64,000 bases of DNA from Alectoria sarmentosa (GCA_009733775.1 WOGZ01000009.1:124001-188000), one strand, 5' to 3'. Positions 45,501 through 59,727 are shown, counted from the stretch's first letter. Notes: generated by a model not told the origin, from the sequence alone. Translations and numbers: made by a program.

Positions 45501-48500
45501 CTTTGCCCATGTTGCTGCATTGAATATTTGGCTATCTTGCTGGTCTTGCAGAGCACGTTGGCGTTTGAGTTGCTCCGCAGCGTAGATATTTGATCGCCAG
45601 TGATCGGTTCCCGTCTCGTGGCGTCTGAGGATCTCATCGTTTGAAGCATTCTCTAATGCCCAAAGCTTCAACTTCTCCCTTCTCTTGCTGACTCTTGCCT
45701 TCGCTGTCTCCTCAGTCCTGCGATTCTCTTCACCAACAAAGGATCCCCAAGCCTTTGACAATGCAGTAAACAAGGCGTTGTCTAGATCCTCGCGATGATC
45801 GTCCACCCAACTGAGGAACATTTCATTGTCGAGCTCCATGATCTTTTCAAATCCTCTTGTGAGTGCATTGCTACCGACAGTGCTTGCCTGTTGGAGGATT
45901 GCAGAGATTTGGTCATTTTTCTGGACAAGTAGCATCCGCCACAGATCTGCAGCTGCTATACGCACATGCCCATTGGGACCAGTCAATCTATTGTAGACCA
46001 GATAGCATAGCAGCTTGAGGAACCCATCCTGCGGATCATCTGCTGGTAACAAAACTGTCTGCCAATAAGCAAGCTTGTTCAGAAAAACAACCGTATCATT
46101 GGAGGATGCCAAGTCATCTAATTCAGACAGCCGAAGAAGTACTACTCGTAGCAGCACAGTTCTAATATTGGTGATAATTTGACTACAGAGTCTTATGGTC
46201 TTGATTGAGGAGATATCCGGAAGCTGGAGATACTCTAAGACGTTGGCCAAGAAGTCCAAGGTATCTTCCGCACCGTTGATGAACCAGCCTTCGTAAATAG
46301 CTTCTCCCAGATGTGCAGCGAAGCGCGCCACATTCGTAAGAACTCGCGGTTCCCAGAGCAACTTCTGACTCAATTTGATTGTATTTCCTAGATGTGAAAG
46401 GGTATTGCGAAGGATAAAAGTTTCGAAGTAGGCCTGGTGTTCCTGGAATCCTGGTGGCACTCTCATGAATAGTCCCAACCCTGGGAAGTCTTTTCTTGTA
46501 AAGATCTGGTCGGAAAAGACAGCGATGGTCAATTCCAAGAGCTCTTCTACGATCGAGCCACTAAGATTTGACACAGGCTTGAATCTACTAGGCGAAACCA
46601 CTGGTTGCAGCTTGGAAGCTGAGGGTCCCGATTTTGAGAGGTCCGATGTCACAAGGATATACGATGACATTCTCTTGGGCGCTTGGTTCCTGGACGGTTT
46701 GAGGTTCTGGGAAGGTTCCACTGTGGCAGTTCTTACCACTGGTACCCCTTTCATTGAGTTTGCAGACAAAGGTCTCATGATCACGTCGTTACCATTGAAT
46801 GTTAATGCAGAGTCTCGAGAATGTAGTTCCATCTCTGGGCTGACAGTATTGGCGCTCACAACGATAGGGAAAAGCACGAAGAACAGCTCTTGGACGTAGG
46901 GTGAGCTGACTGTGAAGTCTCTAAAAGCTTGTGACTTCGAGTGGATAACGGCCAGGAATCTTATGACCGTTCGTAACGTAGCCGCTGACTCTGCCAGATG
47001 TTCAACTGAAACTTCACCCTTGGCTGTCGGATGTTAGTAGATTCCCAAAAGCAATGCCAAAGGTCTTTAGGGACTTACTCGACGTTGATGGCTCAATGCT
47101 CAGAGTCATCGATCGCTGCCTCGCGTGCGTAGGCGTTGCTGGATCCGTTGCAAAGATCGGCGTTTTCCCATTGCTCTTCTCTGTCAATGGCGAGTCGGGG
47201 TCCAGCTGCTCTCTAGTCACAGTCTTGAGACCTTGCTCGAGCATGGCAGTAATTACCGGTAGTATTGTGGGATTGACAACGGGGGCTAGGCCGTCAGACG
47301 CAAACATTTCCAGGAGACTGAACATGTCAAATGTCCTAGAAAAATCGATTTTTCCTGGATCTAGGCCGAAGAAGATAGCGAAACAGATCGGCCATATGGT
47401 TGGAACGCTCCACCAGCGCTTGAATCTATATTGCATAATTACTACACCTCCGGTTTTGTCAACAAAATTTTGCACATAACTGGGGCCATTTATCACGAGA
47501 AGACGAGCCAATATTTTCGCTGCCAACACGACTACCGTTGACTCGTCATCGGCGAGAAGATGAAGAAGCCACTGAAAAGGGTAAGCAAAGGTCGATAAAA
47601 TTGCAGGAGTAGCGGTTACCTTGTTTGTCACAGTCCTGGCAAATTTCTTAATATTGGCAATTCCATCTTTGTTGCACAACATATCTGCATAGAGTTCCAG
47701 CATCTTCAACGCGACCTGTAATTGACTAAGATGTGGAACAATCTTATCTTGCTGCTTTGTTGAACGTGGGGAAGCGCTCAACAGTGTTTGTCTTCGAGAT
47801 GAGACATTCGTATCCAGTCTGGTACTCTTGCCTCGGGTTGGATTCGATTCTTTTTGCTTTGGCTTGTGGATGGCATAAGTGATGTATAATGCCAGAGAAC
47901 GCAAAGAGTCCGCCGATGGGTTTCTGGTGAGAAAAGATTTGAAGGCTTTTAAAAAGTACTCGAACGTCTCTGTAGTGAACGTCTCGCCTTTGAGCGCATC
48001 TAGCCACTTCTTCGTGATGCCTAGGGAAGCAGGTCAGTGAACCACAAACATGGTCTGAGGAGGGAAACCTACGCATCCTCAGCAAGCGCTTGGTGTTGAA
48101 CTGATGGAACTTGCTGTGTAATCCAAACACTATGAATTGCTCATAATATAATTTCTGCACTGCAGGTCCCGCACTGCGCCAGAAATTCATGTCGACAAGT
48201 AGGATACGATACGCTAATGGATTGTTGATCACAGAGTCTTCAGGCTTATCTGTCCGATAACCAACGAATTTCAGTATTTCCGCAAGGACAATTAAAGGCA
48301 ATTCAGGAACACTCTGCCGCATTTTCGTAATGCTTTTGGGCGACTCTGGCGCTGCAACGACATTCGCCTGTCCTTCGCATAATTTGGTCGTGAGTAAAGT
48401 TGATAGGACCCCGAAACCGTTCTCTCGTTCCATAGCTTCGCTGTTACGCCAATTCTCCTGTACACTTTCGAAAAGGATGTCTAGAGCTCTGGCCACGTCG

Positions 48501-50713
48501 TCAGAAGTAAAGGCCGATTCAAGGAGAGCTAGGCCGACAGCAGCACATCCTCCAATTCGCCATGCAGCGTCATCAAGGGACTGGGGTACGATAGTTGTGG
48601 GGTCACCGGTAAGTACCGCGAAGCCAGACGTGTGAAGTAAGGCCTCATTCACGGACGGGATAGCTCCATTGATCGCAAGAGCGTTGCGCCCACCTCGTAT
48701 GACATTACGAAGATTCTTGCCAGCCGTTTTCGAGACATACTTTGTGAGCAGAGTTTCGTCAATGTTATTCTGGTCGCTTTCGTCCAGCACCATTGATGCC
48801 GAGATATTGAGAAGGATCTTCGATTCTGGAAGAAGCCTTCCAGCCTTGGATCTTATTGCGCAGACAATATCTGATCTTTCTTCTCTGCCAGGATGAAGGC
48901 TCTCGTTCCGCAGATTTAACACAGCGGAAGCCTGATAAGTCTGGAAAGACCCAAGGCAATCCTGGTAGTTACCAGAGTATCTTGGCCCAAGTTCATAATA
49001 CACAGCGATAAGATCGTCACTTAGCACATCAGCAAAAAGATTCGCAGACGCCAATCGCCACTGCGTGAAAATGAGTCCTTTGCCCAGACGAGAGGCGAGG
49101 TCGTGCGGTGTCCCAAGGAATGCTTGGATCGCGTTATGCTTTCGATTTGAAGCGGGAGAACCATTAGCTTCGTTGCCGCTATTGGTAGATGGAGGTGATT
49201 CAGGATATTGTGACTTGACTTGTTCAACAAATTCGCCATCAATGAACAAGGAAGCCCTAGAAGAAGATGTGCCTTTGGGACGTCGATGTGCAATGACAAG
49301 ATGGTACCAACGTCGCTCTTTGAAGGCAGTTGATTTGAAGCGTACGCTGGGTCTGGAGGATGCGACGGATGTTTGGAGGATCAAATTATGCGTATCCTTT
49401 TCTAAGTAGACAAGTAGGAAGCACGTCTGACTTGCATCAAACGCTCCAAAGATCGTTGTGTGCGCAGAACGATCGAAATGCACTATTTGGAACCAGAGCG
49501 ACAAACTATAGCCGGGGCTGGTAGAGGCCGGAGGGAATGTCCGTCCAATGCCCGGCAACTCTATCGAAGCATAACCATTCACTGACAAATCAAAGTGTAC
49601 ATAGGGAGGCGAACGAGAAGCTTTTAAGGACAATAGGAGGAGGTCTGCAATGAGCGATGACGAGCGTGCATGCCGGTAAAGGAAATGGGCATCGTCTAAA
49701 CTGGCAATGCCCAGACTGAGGAGAGCAGTCGCTAGCAGGCGAAGCTGAGGGACAGAACAGTGGTCGATTGACGATAGAGTGAGCAGGGACAAGAGGACTA
49801 TGCTTAGTAGACCTGTACCATGGAGTGCAGCTAGATTCCGAGTATTCAAAGAGGTTAGATGATTGATGGTGCTGAGCACTCCCAAGGAAACAGCACCAGC
49901 CTCGACGGCGCTTCTTTCTTGCTGAGATTGATCTTCAAGATCTTTCCAGAGCTCGAACATTATCAAGATCGCATCTGGATTGTGTACAATGATCAATTGA
50001 CTGATGTCTTGCTTCAGGAGGTCGCGAGCCAAAGCATTTTGCCCCGTTACTTCATCTCCATCGCTCTGCTTTGCTTGAGAGGCATGCTTCGTGTTAGCAA
50101 GATCTGCATCTGGCGTCGAGTCACTAGCGCTGTCGATGCTCATCGATTGTCGTCTCAGATTACTATAGAAGCTGATCATTGTTTCGTCGTCCAGCGCGCA
50201 GGCCAGAAGACACCCGAATACTCGGTCTGCAAGGGCTTTTATGTCTGTCTTGCTTTCTTCCAGAAGCAGCGGGCAGAGAAGTTTTTTTAAGGTCGGCCAT
50301 CCACCTCCGTCAACGCGAAGACGAAAGTACTTCTGATTGCCCTTGTGGTCTTGCAATGCAGCTGCGAGTATACTGAGAGCTGCCTGCAAAAGGTTGAGAA
50401 TTGCGGAAAGCTGTCCCGGTTCTATGCCATCGTGATACTTATAGCTCTTTGAGATCTCACCCACAACTTCGATAACAGATTGAAAGCCGTTCATATGCCT
50501 AAAACTGTCTCTCACTTGGCCAGGATTTTCCAGAAGCGCTTGACGAATGCGATGCGCGGCTTCCAATCTCATTTGGAGTTCATCTCTTGTGTCTTTTTTC
50601 TTCGGGTCCAATGTGTTCTGTACCAGCAGCTCCAGCTGGCTCTGGAGCTCGGTCCCTCCTCCTTCGGCATCTTGGAGCGTTGAAGCCCAGCTTCTTCCAG
50701 TTGCAGATGTCAT
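42535..50713 (-). CDS. BPH1: BEACH-WD40 protein (Beige/Bph1/LRBA type)
   Basis: Giant scaffold of the Chediak-Higashi/Bph1 class, acting in vesicle trafficking and vacuole or lysosome function. Seven exons (50713-48073, 48020-47079, 47023-43607, 43556-43396, 43347-43042, 42990-42778, 42720-42535), with introns of 48-57 nt whose phases all close, give 2621 aa. The N-terminal half is helical, Armadillo-like. A concanavalin/LamG-like segment lies at about 395-520 (GYSLSLWFQIVHFD, RRWYHLVIAHRR, ASLFIDGEFVEQV). The PH-BEACH domain covers about 1850-1990. The BEACH domain covers about 2027-2268 (WMRGEISNFHYLMLVNTMAG, YPVFPWVLADYTSEELDL, PPFHYGTHYSSAMIV, LPLWAKGDPKIF). WD40 repeats form the end (TAGSDCTVSVWTL, SDGQVLLWDLNRL, DDGRVYEWDC). 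The ATG at 50713 is preceded by an in-frame GTG only; an extra 5' exon cannot be excluded. Confidence 0.92.
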
Positions 50714-51211
50714 CACGAACGCTTCTCGAGGTATCCATCAATTCATGGTGCCATCATCATGGGTCTCCTTGCCCCTGAAGATCCTGCACGTGGGCAAGTT
50801 GCAGGACAGTGTCTCGTGCAAGAGCCGTGTGCATCATAAGCTGGTCACAAGAGACAAAATTTCGAGCCACTAATTGGTATATTCCTGTTGCACTTGTCAG
50901 TCATCATGACTCTAATTTCAGTAGATCAATTCTGCCTTTACCTGTACAAGTCTTTATTAGGTAGCTGCAGGTCCGGTGTTGAAATTCACATCCACAGACT
51001 TCGCCAAGGCGCCAAAGTCGGAGCCCGGAGCTAGAAAGGCCGGAAGCGTTGCCTGGGCATATCATCTTGTGACCCAAGCTCGCCAACCTCGAAGCTCTTC
51101 TTATCTATCCCAGCCTCCCCAAACCTACCTTCTCATTACCCCTACCGTAATCAACATTCATCGACACTGTGACAAATCGAACCTCGAGGACACCAGAATT
51201 ATTCTCATATT
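50714..51211. promoter_or_regulatory. Bidirectional spacer between the BEACH gene and the subtilase
   Basis: 498 bp between divergently transcribed starts, so both promoters must lie here. No specific element can be named with confidence. Confidence 0.5.
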
Positions 51212-52804
51212 ATGAAGGGGTACTTCGTCTTGTCGCTGCTGCCGTTACTGGCATCGGCGTCTCCAGTCCTCGTTGACTCCATCCACAACGAAGCCGCTCC
51301 CATCCTCTCATCTACACAGTCTCAAGAGATCCCAGACTCATACATAGTCGTGTTCAAAGATGGTCTCTCGCATTCATCAGCAGCAGCACATCACGATTGG
51401 GTTCAAGATCAGCACATCCAGGTCGAGACCTCGAGGAGGGATCTCCTCAAACGCTCCCAGTTGCCTTTCACTACCTTTGGGGGACTCAAGCATACCTACA
51501 ACATTGCCGGAGGTCTTTTAGGATACTCTGGACACTTCGACGAGAGCGTTATCGAGCAAGTCCGCAGGCACCCAGATGTCAGTAGACACCTGGATCATCT
51601 CTTATCTCCTATCTATCTGCACGTGATCTTACTGATTCTTGGTCATGAGACAGGTCGCCTTCATCGAGAGAGATTCTGAGGTCCACACCATGGGTGCCGA
51701 GATGGAAAAGAATGCACCTTGGGGATTGGCTAGAATATCTCATCGTGACAGCTTGAGTTTCGGTACCTTCAATAAATACCTTTACTCGGAAGATGGTGGT
51801 GAAGGCGTGGATGTCTATGTCATTGACACTGGAACCAACATTGAACATGTCGACTTTGAGGGCCGCGCGACATGGGGCAAGACTATCCCTCCTGGGGACG
51901 AAGACGTCGATGGTAACGGTCACGGCACTCACTGCTCTGGCACCATTGCTGGCAAAAAGTTTGGTGTTGCTAAGAAAGCCAACATTTACGCTGTCAAGGT
52001 CTTAAAATCCAACGGCTCCGGAACCATGGCCGACGTTGTCAAGGGTGTCGAATATGCTGCTCTCAGCCATCAAGATAATGTGGAGGCCGCAAAGAAGGGT
52101 AAAGGAAAAAAAGGATTTAAGGGCAGTGCCGCTAACATGAGTCTTGGTGGGGGCAAATCTCCTGCTTTGGATCTTTCCGTTAACGCAGCAGTCGACGCTG
52201 GTATCCACTTTGCTGTTGCCGCTGGAAATGACAACGCAGACTCCTGCAATTACTCACCCGCTGCCGCCGAGAAAGCCGTCACAGTGGGCGCATCCACCCT
52301 TGCTGACGAGCGTGCCTACTTCTCCAACTACGGAAAGTGTAATGATATCTTTGCCCCCGGCCTCAACATTCTGTCTACCTGGGTTGGCAGCAAATATGCT
52401 GTCAACACCATCTCTGGTACTTCGATGGCTTCCCCACACATTGCAGGTCTTTTGGCCTATTTCTTGTCCCTTCAGCCTTCCAAAAACTCTGCGTTCGCTG
52501 TTGCAGAAATCACTCCCAAGCAGCTCAAACAAAGCTTAATCTCCATTGCCACTGAGGGCAGCCTCACTGACGTCCCCAGTAATACCAAGAACGTAAGTAT
52601 TCGGCGTTCAAGTCTCAGTTGTACTGTCAATATTCCACTGACACGTTTCTCTAGATCCTCGCATGGAACGGAGGCGGCTCGTCCAACATCTCTGAAATCT
52701 TCGGTCAACAGCATGCGACCAAGAAAGCTGCCGGGCAGAAGGTCAAAGACTTTCTCAAGTCTGAAGTTGAGAACTTCGAGCATTTCTTCGATGAGTTGAA
52801 GTAA
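51212..52804 (+). CDS. PRB1: Subtilisin-like serine protease, proteinase B type
   Basis: A family S8 protease resembling the fungal vacuolar proteinase B, which degrades proteins in the vacuole; secreted paralogues exist. Exons 51212-51577, 51654-52592 and 52655-52804 (introns 76 and 62 nt) give 484 aa. A signal peptide (FVLSLLPLLASASPVLV) is followed by an I9 inhibitor prodomain (IPDSYIVVFKDGLSH to HPDVAFIERDSEVHTM). The catalytic triad is intact: Asp in VYVIDTGTN near 180, His in GNGHGTHCSGT near 212, Ser in SGTSMASPHIAGL near 378, with oxyanion Asn in AAGNDN. The Lys/Gly loop AKKGKGKKGFKGS is typical of the proteinase B branch. The tail, rich in Lys/Glu (KKAAGQKVKDFLKSEVENFE), is also characteristic of that branch. 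Vacuolar over secreted is inferred, not proven. Confidence 0.9.
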
Positions 52805-53696
52805 GCGACAATATCAACATGGGACTTTGTTTCTAAGGTATTTGGGTTGAACCGGATGAGAAGAGCAGCAGTGCGGCCGTTTCTTTTCCATCGATATTGA
52901 TCTGCACAGTCTTGGGCTTGGACAGGAAGACTGGGAACATTGGGGATTTGCCTGTGCATTTGCGTTCTGCATTTACTAAATGCAATACTCCATTGGCGAT
53001 AGCCAATGACCACATTATTGTCCACGGCCACTGAATCCAGGTGACATATTTGAAACTGTACGAAAACGTCACCAGCTCATGAATTGCATCATTATGTTCA
53101 ATTCAATTGATTTCATGAAATGTGTAGAGTAGGTTCGCATAATCCTAGAAATTTCCCGCAGACAAAGAATGTCACCGTCGTGGCCTGTTTCTCTTGGCGT
53201 TCCCGTCAGCCTTAACCTCCTAAGATCCAGAGCTAGCTTTGGGGTTATCAAATGTGCAAATCTGATGCTCCATGTCAGCACACCTTCTCTTAATGACTAC
53301 TAGAAGCTCAGTGCCAGTCGCATTGATACTGGCATCATTCTCCCAGGCCCAAGGATCAATCCGCGTAATTGACCGTCCGTTTGTCGCAGATTCATGTCCC
53401 CTCAGCTCGAACAAACCACCATATTCGGTACGCTTGTCTTGACGTGACAGAAGTCGCTGCAGAACCTAGGCTATGATTGGAACACCTGGAGGCGATTTTC
53501 CGGGGGTAGAAGCTTACAGGCTGCTTGTAGAGGCGGAGAACAATCCTCAGACTCTGGCATGCGATCTTCTGCACCCACAAAGCCCGCGTCATCGACTGCG
53601 CTTTTGAGAGTCAAGTCCCGGGTGTACAATTCTTGAACCTGAGGAGCCACGGTCTATGACAAGCCCAGAAATATCGACTGTTGTTGCCAAGCCACC
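52805..53696. other. Intergenic, RhoGEF promoter
   Basis: About 890 bp between same-strand genes. Short minus frames are present but none has domain or splice support. Confidence 0.4.
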
Positions 53697-56600
53697 ATGG
53701 CTTTTCCCTATGGCTCACCGGCCCAAAGTCAACACAGCCGTTTCCAGAGCTCTCCAACATCACGAACGACCGCCGGGGATTTGACAGTCCGCAGAACACA
53801 GAGCTTTGATCCCGGGGATGACGGCAAGTTCCCTGAAGACGTAAATGGTACCATGGCGCAGAGCGGAGGTTACAGGCTGGGGCCCAATTCCATTACACAA
53901 CAGGAAGAGCTATACAGAGGCTCTCAAAGTCCGTCATTTCCACCGCGTTCGACGTCCTTCGGTACCGGAGGAAGTGGGGGATATCAGCATCAAGATAGTT
54001 CTCCTAACCCACCCAACTCTCGACCTGCTTACAATCCGCAACAGTATGGCGCGCCGCAACCGCATTACAGTCCACAGCCGCCTAGTGCTACTGCCAGCAC
54101 TTTCAGTACTGCCTATCAGCCATACATTCCAGCCGCTTATCAGCCAACTAGCAGCCAGTACCAGTCAAACTATGGAAGTCAACCTCACTCGGCATCCTCG
54201 CCCTACTCGTCCAATCAACCTCCTCCACCTCCGCCCAGACCACACGAGCAGCGGTATGGCAATCGCATTTCTCCCCAGATCGGATCAGATCCAAGATCGC
54301 AATACGCGAGTACTCCCCCAGAGCTACCGTTTCGGCAACAGCCATTACCTTCGTTACCAACTCCCCAACCTGCAGCTACGGGATCGCTCTATACACCGCC
54401 CGCTCCTCCGCCTCCACCATTCTCACCAGGTCGGGATGCGTTCCCTTCGAATGCTATTACAGCACCATCGCAATCTTACTCGCAAAGAATCTCAGTGTCT
54501 CGGAATTCAGGGGAAAGAATTTCTAACCGTCCGCCTTCCTTGCATAATCAATTACCTCCTCTGCCGAACTACTCATCAAACGGTAGTCCGCGCATCCCAT
54601 CTTCAGCTATCCATCGCAGGCCTGTCGGTTTGAACAACTCATTACCACCCACACCGGGAACACCTGGACCGACCCCACCCCAACATTCGCCGCAACGAAG
54701 TGATACAGTAGGGCGGCATCCTCACGCGAGACCACTTCCGGGGCCTCCGTCTGAGGCCGCTTCTGAGTCAGACTACTTTAGCGGTAGTAATGGCTCCGTC
54801 GATCCGCATGAAAAGTACGACGCAACACCAGGATATGATCTCATGCAAGAAGTCGAGGCTGCGATCATGGGAAGAGCACCACCTAACAGCTCGAGACGAA
54901 GTCCAAGAGTTGCAAGAACGCCTGCAAACGCGTCAATTGATGAAACCCAGGCAACCCAGCCTTTGTTCACCCAGCCCACTGAAGCCGAGCCCAATCATGG
55001 CACTTCGCATCTCCACCCTAACGGCCATACAGGTGAGATGGCTGAAGCCCAGTATGTAAATTATGATGCCTATAGCGACAGAAGTGATGCCGAAGCAGAG
55101 GCAGGTTTGGCTGCCATGCATATGGCGGATGAACAGGATGCTGCAGACGAGGCCCGAAGACAGAGTGGTCGGGGTTCGTATAGGAGATCTGGCGAGTCGG
55201 AACAATCATCAAGGTATCACGAGCCTAGCAGTGACAGCGATGTGAATATCGACATGGACACTTATGGGGGTGGCTTTTCCGGGAACGTGCCTTATGGTGA
55301 TAGACACGGATATGCGAACCAGGTGGATAACCAAGGTCGACCTTTCGCCGAAACCAGGACTTCGCAGCGTTCTGATCTGTCAGGTGCAGAGTACGACTAT
55401 CCAATCCCTGGCCATGAATATATACATCCGTTTGCCCCAGCACGAGTTGATCGAGCTGGTACTGGTGGCCTTTCGGAACCGGGAAGTATGCCGCGACGGC
55501 TCAGCTTCGAGGATGGCGACGAAGCAACATTAGCAGAATCTGAAGGAGCTTACAATTCAGGTACCCAAAGCCCTTCACGAGACACCATGCCAGAGATGTT
55601 CTTCCATCCAGGCGTGGGCCCAAGCCGACCATTGCCAGCAGCGCCTGTGCAGCCTTTGCAAGGCCGACAAGTACCTCAGCTGATGCCTGCCGGCACATAT
55701 CAGCATCCAGAGAGACTCTTGCAGTATGACCAGTATGGACGGCCGACATTTCCTGCAGCTCCAGACGCGTACAACCAGTTGTTGACTCCTCAGGGTACGC
55801 CTGTACCAAGATCATCGTCCTTGATAAGCCATAGCAGCACACCTCAGACAGTTCCTCCCATACGCTCAAAAACAGACGCAGACCGTGCCAAGATCCTCAG
55901 GCAGCAGCAGCAAATGGGGCTTCGCGCGGGTTCTGTATATGGTACTGATTCTCTTGGAGACCCATCAATGAATCCAAGCGCAGAGATACTTGGGCTCCCG
56001 GAGATACCCGCCGGCAAGCGACGTAAGTTCAATCCCTCGAAACTCTCTACAACTGATTTCAAGAAATGTGCCGAGCCATGGGCTTTGAGCTCTATTGTAA
56101 TGTGGGTCAAAGAGATGAGCGAAGGCGAAGCGGACCTCAAGGAACAAGCGATTGTTGACGGGATTGTTGCGCTCTTCACTCACAAAGTACCGACTATGAA
56201 CACAGCGGACGCGGAGAATCTTGGCGCCAAAGTTGTGCGGTCCATGTATGATTCAGGCACTCTCCTCAGAGAGGAGGAATGGGTCAAATTCGGAACCACT
56301 GACATCTCCGGTATTCTTTTTCAACTTACTGGTACCGGTTGCTATTCTCCTCGTGTCCACACAGAGGCGTTGCCAGGGAGATGCTATTCTCATCATTGCA
56401 TGCGGACACTGAAAAAGATAAATTTGCAAACTCAGGCTCTAGAACCTCAACGAAAGGCCGAGGATTGGCCGACTTTCTACAAGGTTACAAAAGCAGATAT
56501 TGATAATGTCGATAAGAAAGAAGTTGAACGTCAAAACAATCTTCATGAGATCGTAACAACAGAGGATGATTTCATGGACCAGTTAAATGTACTGAGAGTA

Positions 56601-59065
56601 CTTTACAGAGACGAGCTTTCCAAATGGCAGCCTCCTATTCTCGCACCCAAGAGAAAAGACAAGTTCCTTAATGATGTCTTTGGTAGAGCCGATGCCATAC
56701 AACTAGCCAATGAGGATTACCTCCTTGCGCAGTTGAAGTACCGCCAGCAGGAGCAAGGCCCATGGATCGTTGGTTTCAGTGAGATCTTCCGCGAGTGGAT
56801 CAGGAAAGCCAAGAACGCATATATCGAATATGCAGCAGCTTTCCCTAATGCTTCTCATTTGATTCGCCAAGAGTCCGATCGTAACATTCTTTTCCGACAA
56901 TTTCTCGAACAAATGAGAGCCAATGATCGTTCTAGACGGCTTGGTTGGGATACTTATTTAAAGGCACCCATTACAAGACTGCAACGTTATACACTTCTAC
57001 TTTCTACGGTGCACAAGAACACCGTCCAAGATTCGGAAGAGAAGTCTAACCTTGCGATAGCAATTGAAGAGATCAAAGTAGTCACATTAGAGTGTGATGC
57101 GCGAGTTGCAGAGATGACGAAGAACGTCGACCTGGCAGAGCTCTCAGGCAAGCTGCAATTACGACCTGGAATGGACAACATACAACTGAACCTCACGCAC
57201 TTGGGTAGGGAAATCATTTTCCAAGGAGACTTACAGAGGACGGGCAAGAACAAATTCGGCTGGGTAGATACCCATGCCATATTATTTGACCACTATTTGG
57301 TTCTGGCAAAGATCGTATCTGTGCGAGACGCAGCTGGTGGCTTGAAGTATGAGAAGTACGATGTGTCCAAAATCCCGATACCCATGGATCTTCTGGTTTT
57401 GGAGAGCAAGGACGATCCCCCAGTCGTAAAGTCTACAATGAAGGGCTTGGGAACTGTCACTACTATTACCACCAGAGCAGACACTCCTCAGGAGACTCGA
57501 GCAAGTCGACAATCTATGTCCTCACCCGGTCCAGGCGCGCTTGTGCATACAAACACAGCCTCTTCTGTTGCATCAACGACGACAAATGCCTCTAGCAGGA
57601 CGATTACCGCCCCAACTGTTATAGACAGCCCAAAAGATGAGAAAATCATGTTTCCCTTTCGATTCAAGCATCTCGGCCGCGATGATGTGTATACACTTTA
57701 CGCCCCCACACATCAGAATCGATCAGACTGGTGCAGTAAGATAATCGAAGCAAAGACCAGGCACGCAGCGTCGCTGTACAAGCAAGGTGCAGAACCATTC
57801 CGGTTGAAAGTGGTAGCGGACACGGCTTTTGCGTATGACGCCATGTCTGGGATGGGTAAGACTATAGTGATCTCCGGTACACCACTGGACCGAGCTATCC
57901 GAGAGGTGGAGGAAAAGTACAAAGACACAGGCCCACGGCCAAACCCGGTTTGTAGGGCCGCGGTCAATTGCGCAACTGCATTCAACCAGCCTTATGGCAA
58001 TCCGATGGTGGCCGTAGGCACAGATTATGGAGTCTATATTTCCAACTACGGCAACCCCAGAGGTTGGATAAGAGTAAGCAGTCGTGACATTCCAGATGAT
58101 CTCCCATGGCCGTGCTGACGTCCATGTCTCAGGCCATCCAAGTGCTACGTGTGACCCAAATCGCTGTACTCGAAGAATTCTCCCTCTTCCTCCTCATCTC
58201 CGATAAGTCCCTTATAGCCTACCACCTTGACACCGTTTGCCCCGCATCCGGCACCCCTTCTCCAAATAACGCCTCCGACTCTGCCCGACGCGCCCCTCAA
58301 AAACTGTCTGGCACCCGCGACGTCGGGTTCTTCGCCCATGGTCGCCAGAAAGACCGCGCTCTAGTCTTCTACAAGAAACGTGAGGGCGCTTCGTCCATCT
58401 TCAAAGTACTCGAACCAATTTACCAAAAGTCTTCCACCTCCTCGTCTGCACGAAGTCGGTTCGGCATAAAAAAGGGCAGCGTCGAGTTCTTTCGCGACTT
58501 CGATGAGTTTTACATTGGTAGCGAGACTTACACCGTTAACCTGTTTCATAGTAGCATAGCCATCAGCAGTGCTAAAGGTATTGAAGTCATGAATCTCGAC
58601 AAGAAACTTCCCATCTCAGTCCCCGATCTCAAACCCCCCGACTGCGCCAGCATCGCCCACCGCATCCGAGATCAGAAACCTTTGGGAATGTTCCGCCTCT
58701 CGGACACTGAGTTTCTGCTAGTTTTCGAAGAAGTGGGGATCTATGTCAACAAACATGGCGATGTGTCTCGCGCAGTAGTCTTAGAGTTTGTCGGGAAGGC
58801 CAAACAGGCGGCGCTCTGTACTAGCACTAATAGCACATACCTTATCCTTGTGGATCATGCCGGGGGATATGTGGAGGTCCGAAACGCGGTGAATGGCAGG
58901 CTGAGACAGATAATTAGTGGAAGAGATGTAAAACTGCTTGACGACGGTGGTGGTGGGTCTCAAGGTAGCAAGGCAGGGACGGTGAAGATTTGCATGCAGC
59001 ATCCTGAGTGGGAGAGGTGTCAGGTTGTGGTGGAGATGATTGTTAACGAGGGGTTGAAGGAGTAA
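53697..59065 (+). CDS. ROM2: Rho1 guanine nucleotide exchange factor (Rom2 type)
   Basis: Activates Rho1 GTPase in the cell-wall integrity pathway, at the plasma membrane. Exons 53697-58073 and 58133-59065 join GNPRGWIR to AIQVLRVTQIAVLEEFSLF over a 59-nt intron, giving 1769 aa. The first 790 residues are a long disordered Ser/Pro/Gln/Tyr-rich region. A DEP domain follows (about 795-890: LSSIVMWVKEMSEGEADLKE, WVKFGTTDISGILFQLTG). The DH catalytic domain is at about 944-1145 (NNLHEIVTTEDDFMDQLNVL, GWDTYLKAPITRLQRYTLLL). The PH domain at about 1165-1360 (IIFQGDLQRTGKNKFGWVDT) is interrupted by a Ser/Thr-rich insert. The CNH domain covers about 1410-1750. This is the standard fungal Rom1/Rom2 layout with an unusually long N-terminus. 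Rho1 also regulates glucan synthases, so it is functionally linked to AGS1 here, though 15 kb away. Confidence 0.92.
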
Positions 59066-59727
59066 GGGAGCTGGGCGTACGAAGATGCAATGTGGTGCCC
59101 GTTTGGCTATGTATATGAAGAGCATTGGAGCATTTGGTTTCGTGGACCAGGTTCGGATTTCAACGACTGCATGATGAATGTACCCTAATTTTCTTGTCTG
59201 GCCTTAAAAGGCCGTCTTCGAGCGCTTCTGGTGTTCACTATTTGCACCGGGCGTCGCAGCTCAATACTCAATAACCTTTGCTTTGTCCAATGGGCACCGA
59301 TTGGGAACATTGACAACACTGAGGGTAGGAAGGGAGAATTTCCTAATAATATTCTGACGCTACTCGTAGTGAGACCATTTCTAGATTGAAGGTCTTCAGC
59401 CGAAAAATGTTAGGCGAAACAAGACTCGTATCTGCGACTTTCTACCTATTGCATCTACTCTGACAAACATCCTAACGCCTTGCAAGCTTAGACCATGTCC
59501 TCCTGCCATGGCAATGGAATATGAACTGCCCTTTGCGCCGCTCTCGGCTCGGCAAGTACAGCGCCTTGCTATCTGAAAGCTTTGCTTTACAACTCTTTGA
59601 AAGCGTTTTTGGGGTGAATCGGATCCAGACTTTTCGTGGAAGTGGTACAGTCACAGGAGAGCAGAGGTTGTATCCGGCCAAGGCGGAAGGCTAAGTATGT
59701 TCTAGGTTCGAGTTTCTTGAGGAAGAG
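59066..59727. other. Intergenic, 3' of RhoGEF
   Basis: No supported gene. Overlapping short frames on both strands near 59590-59720 lack protein character. Confidence 0.4.
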
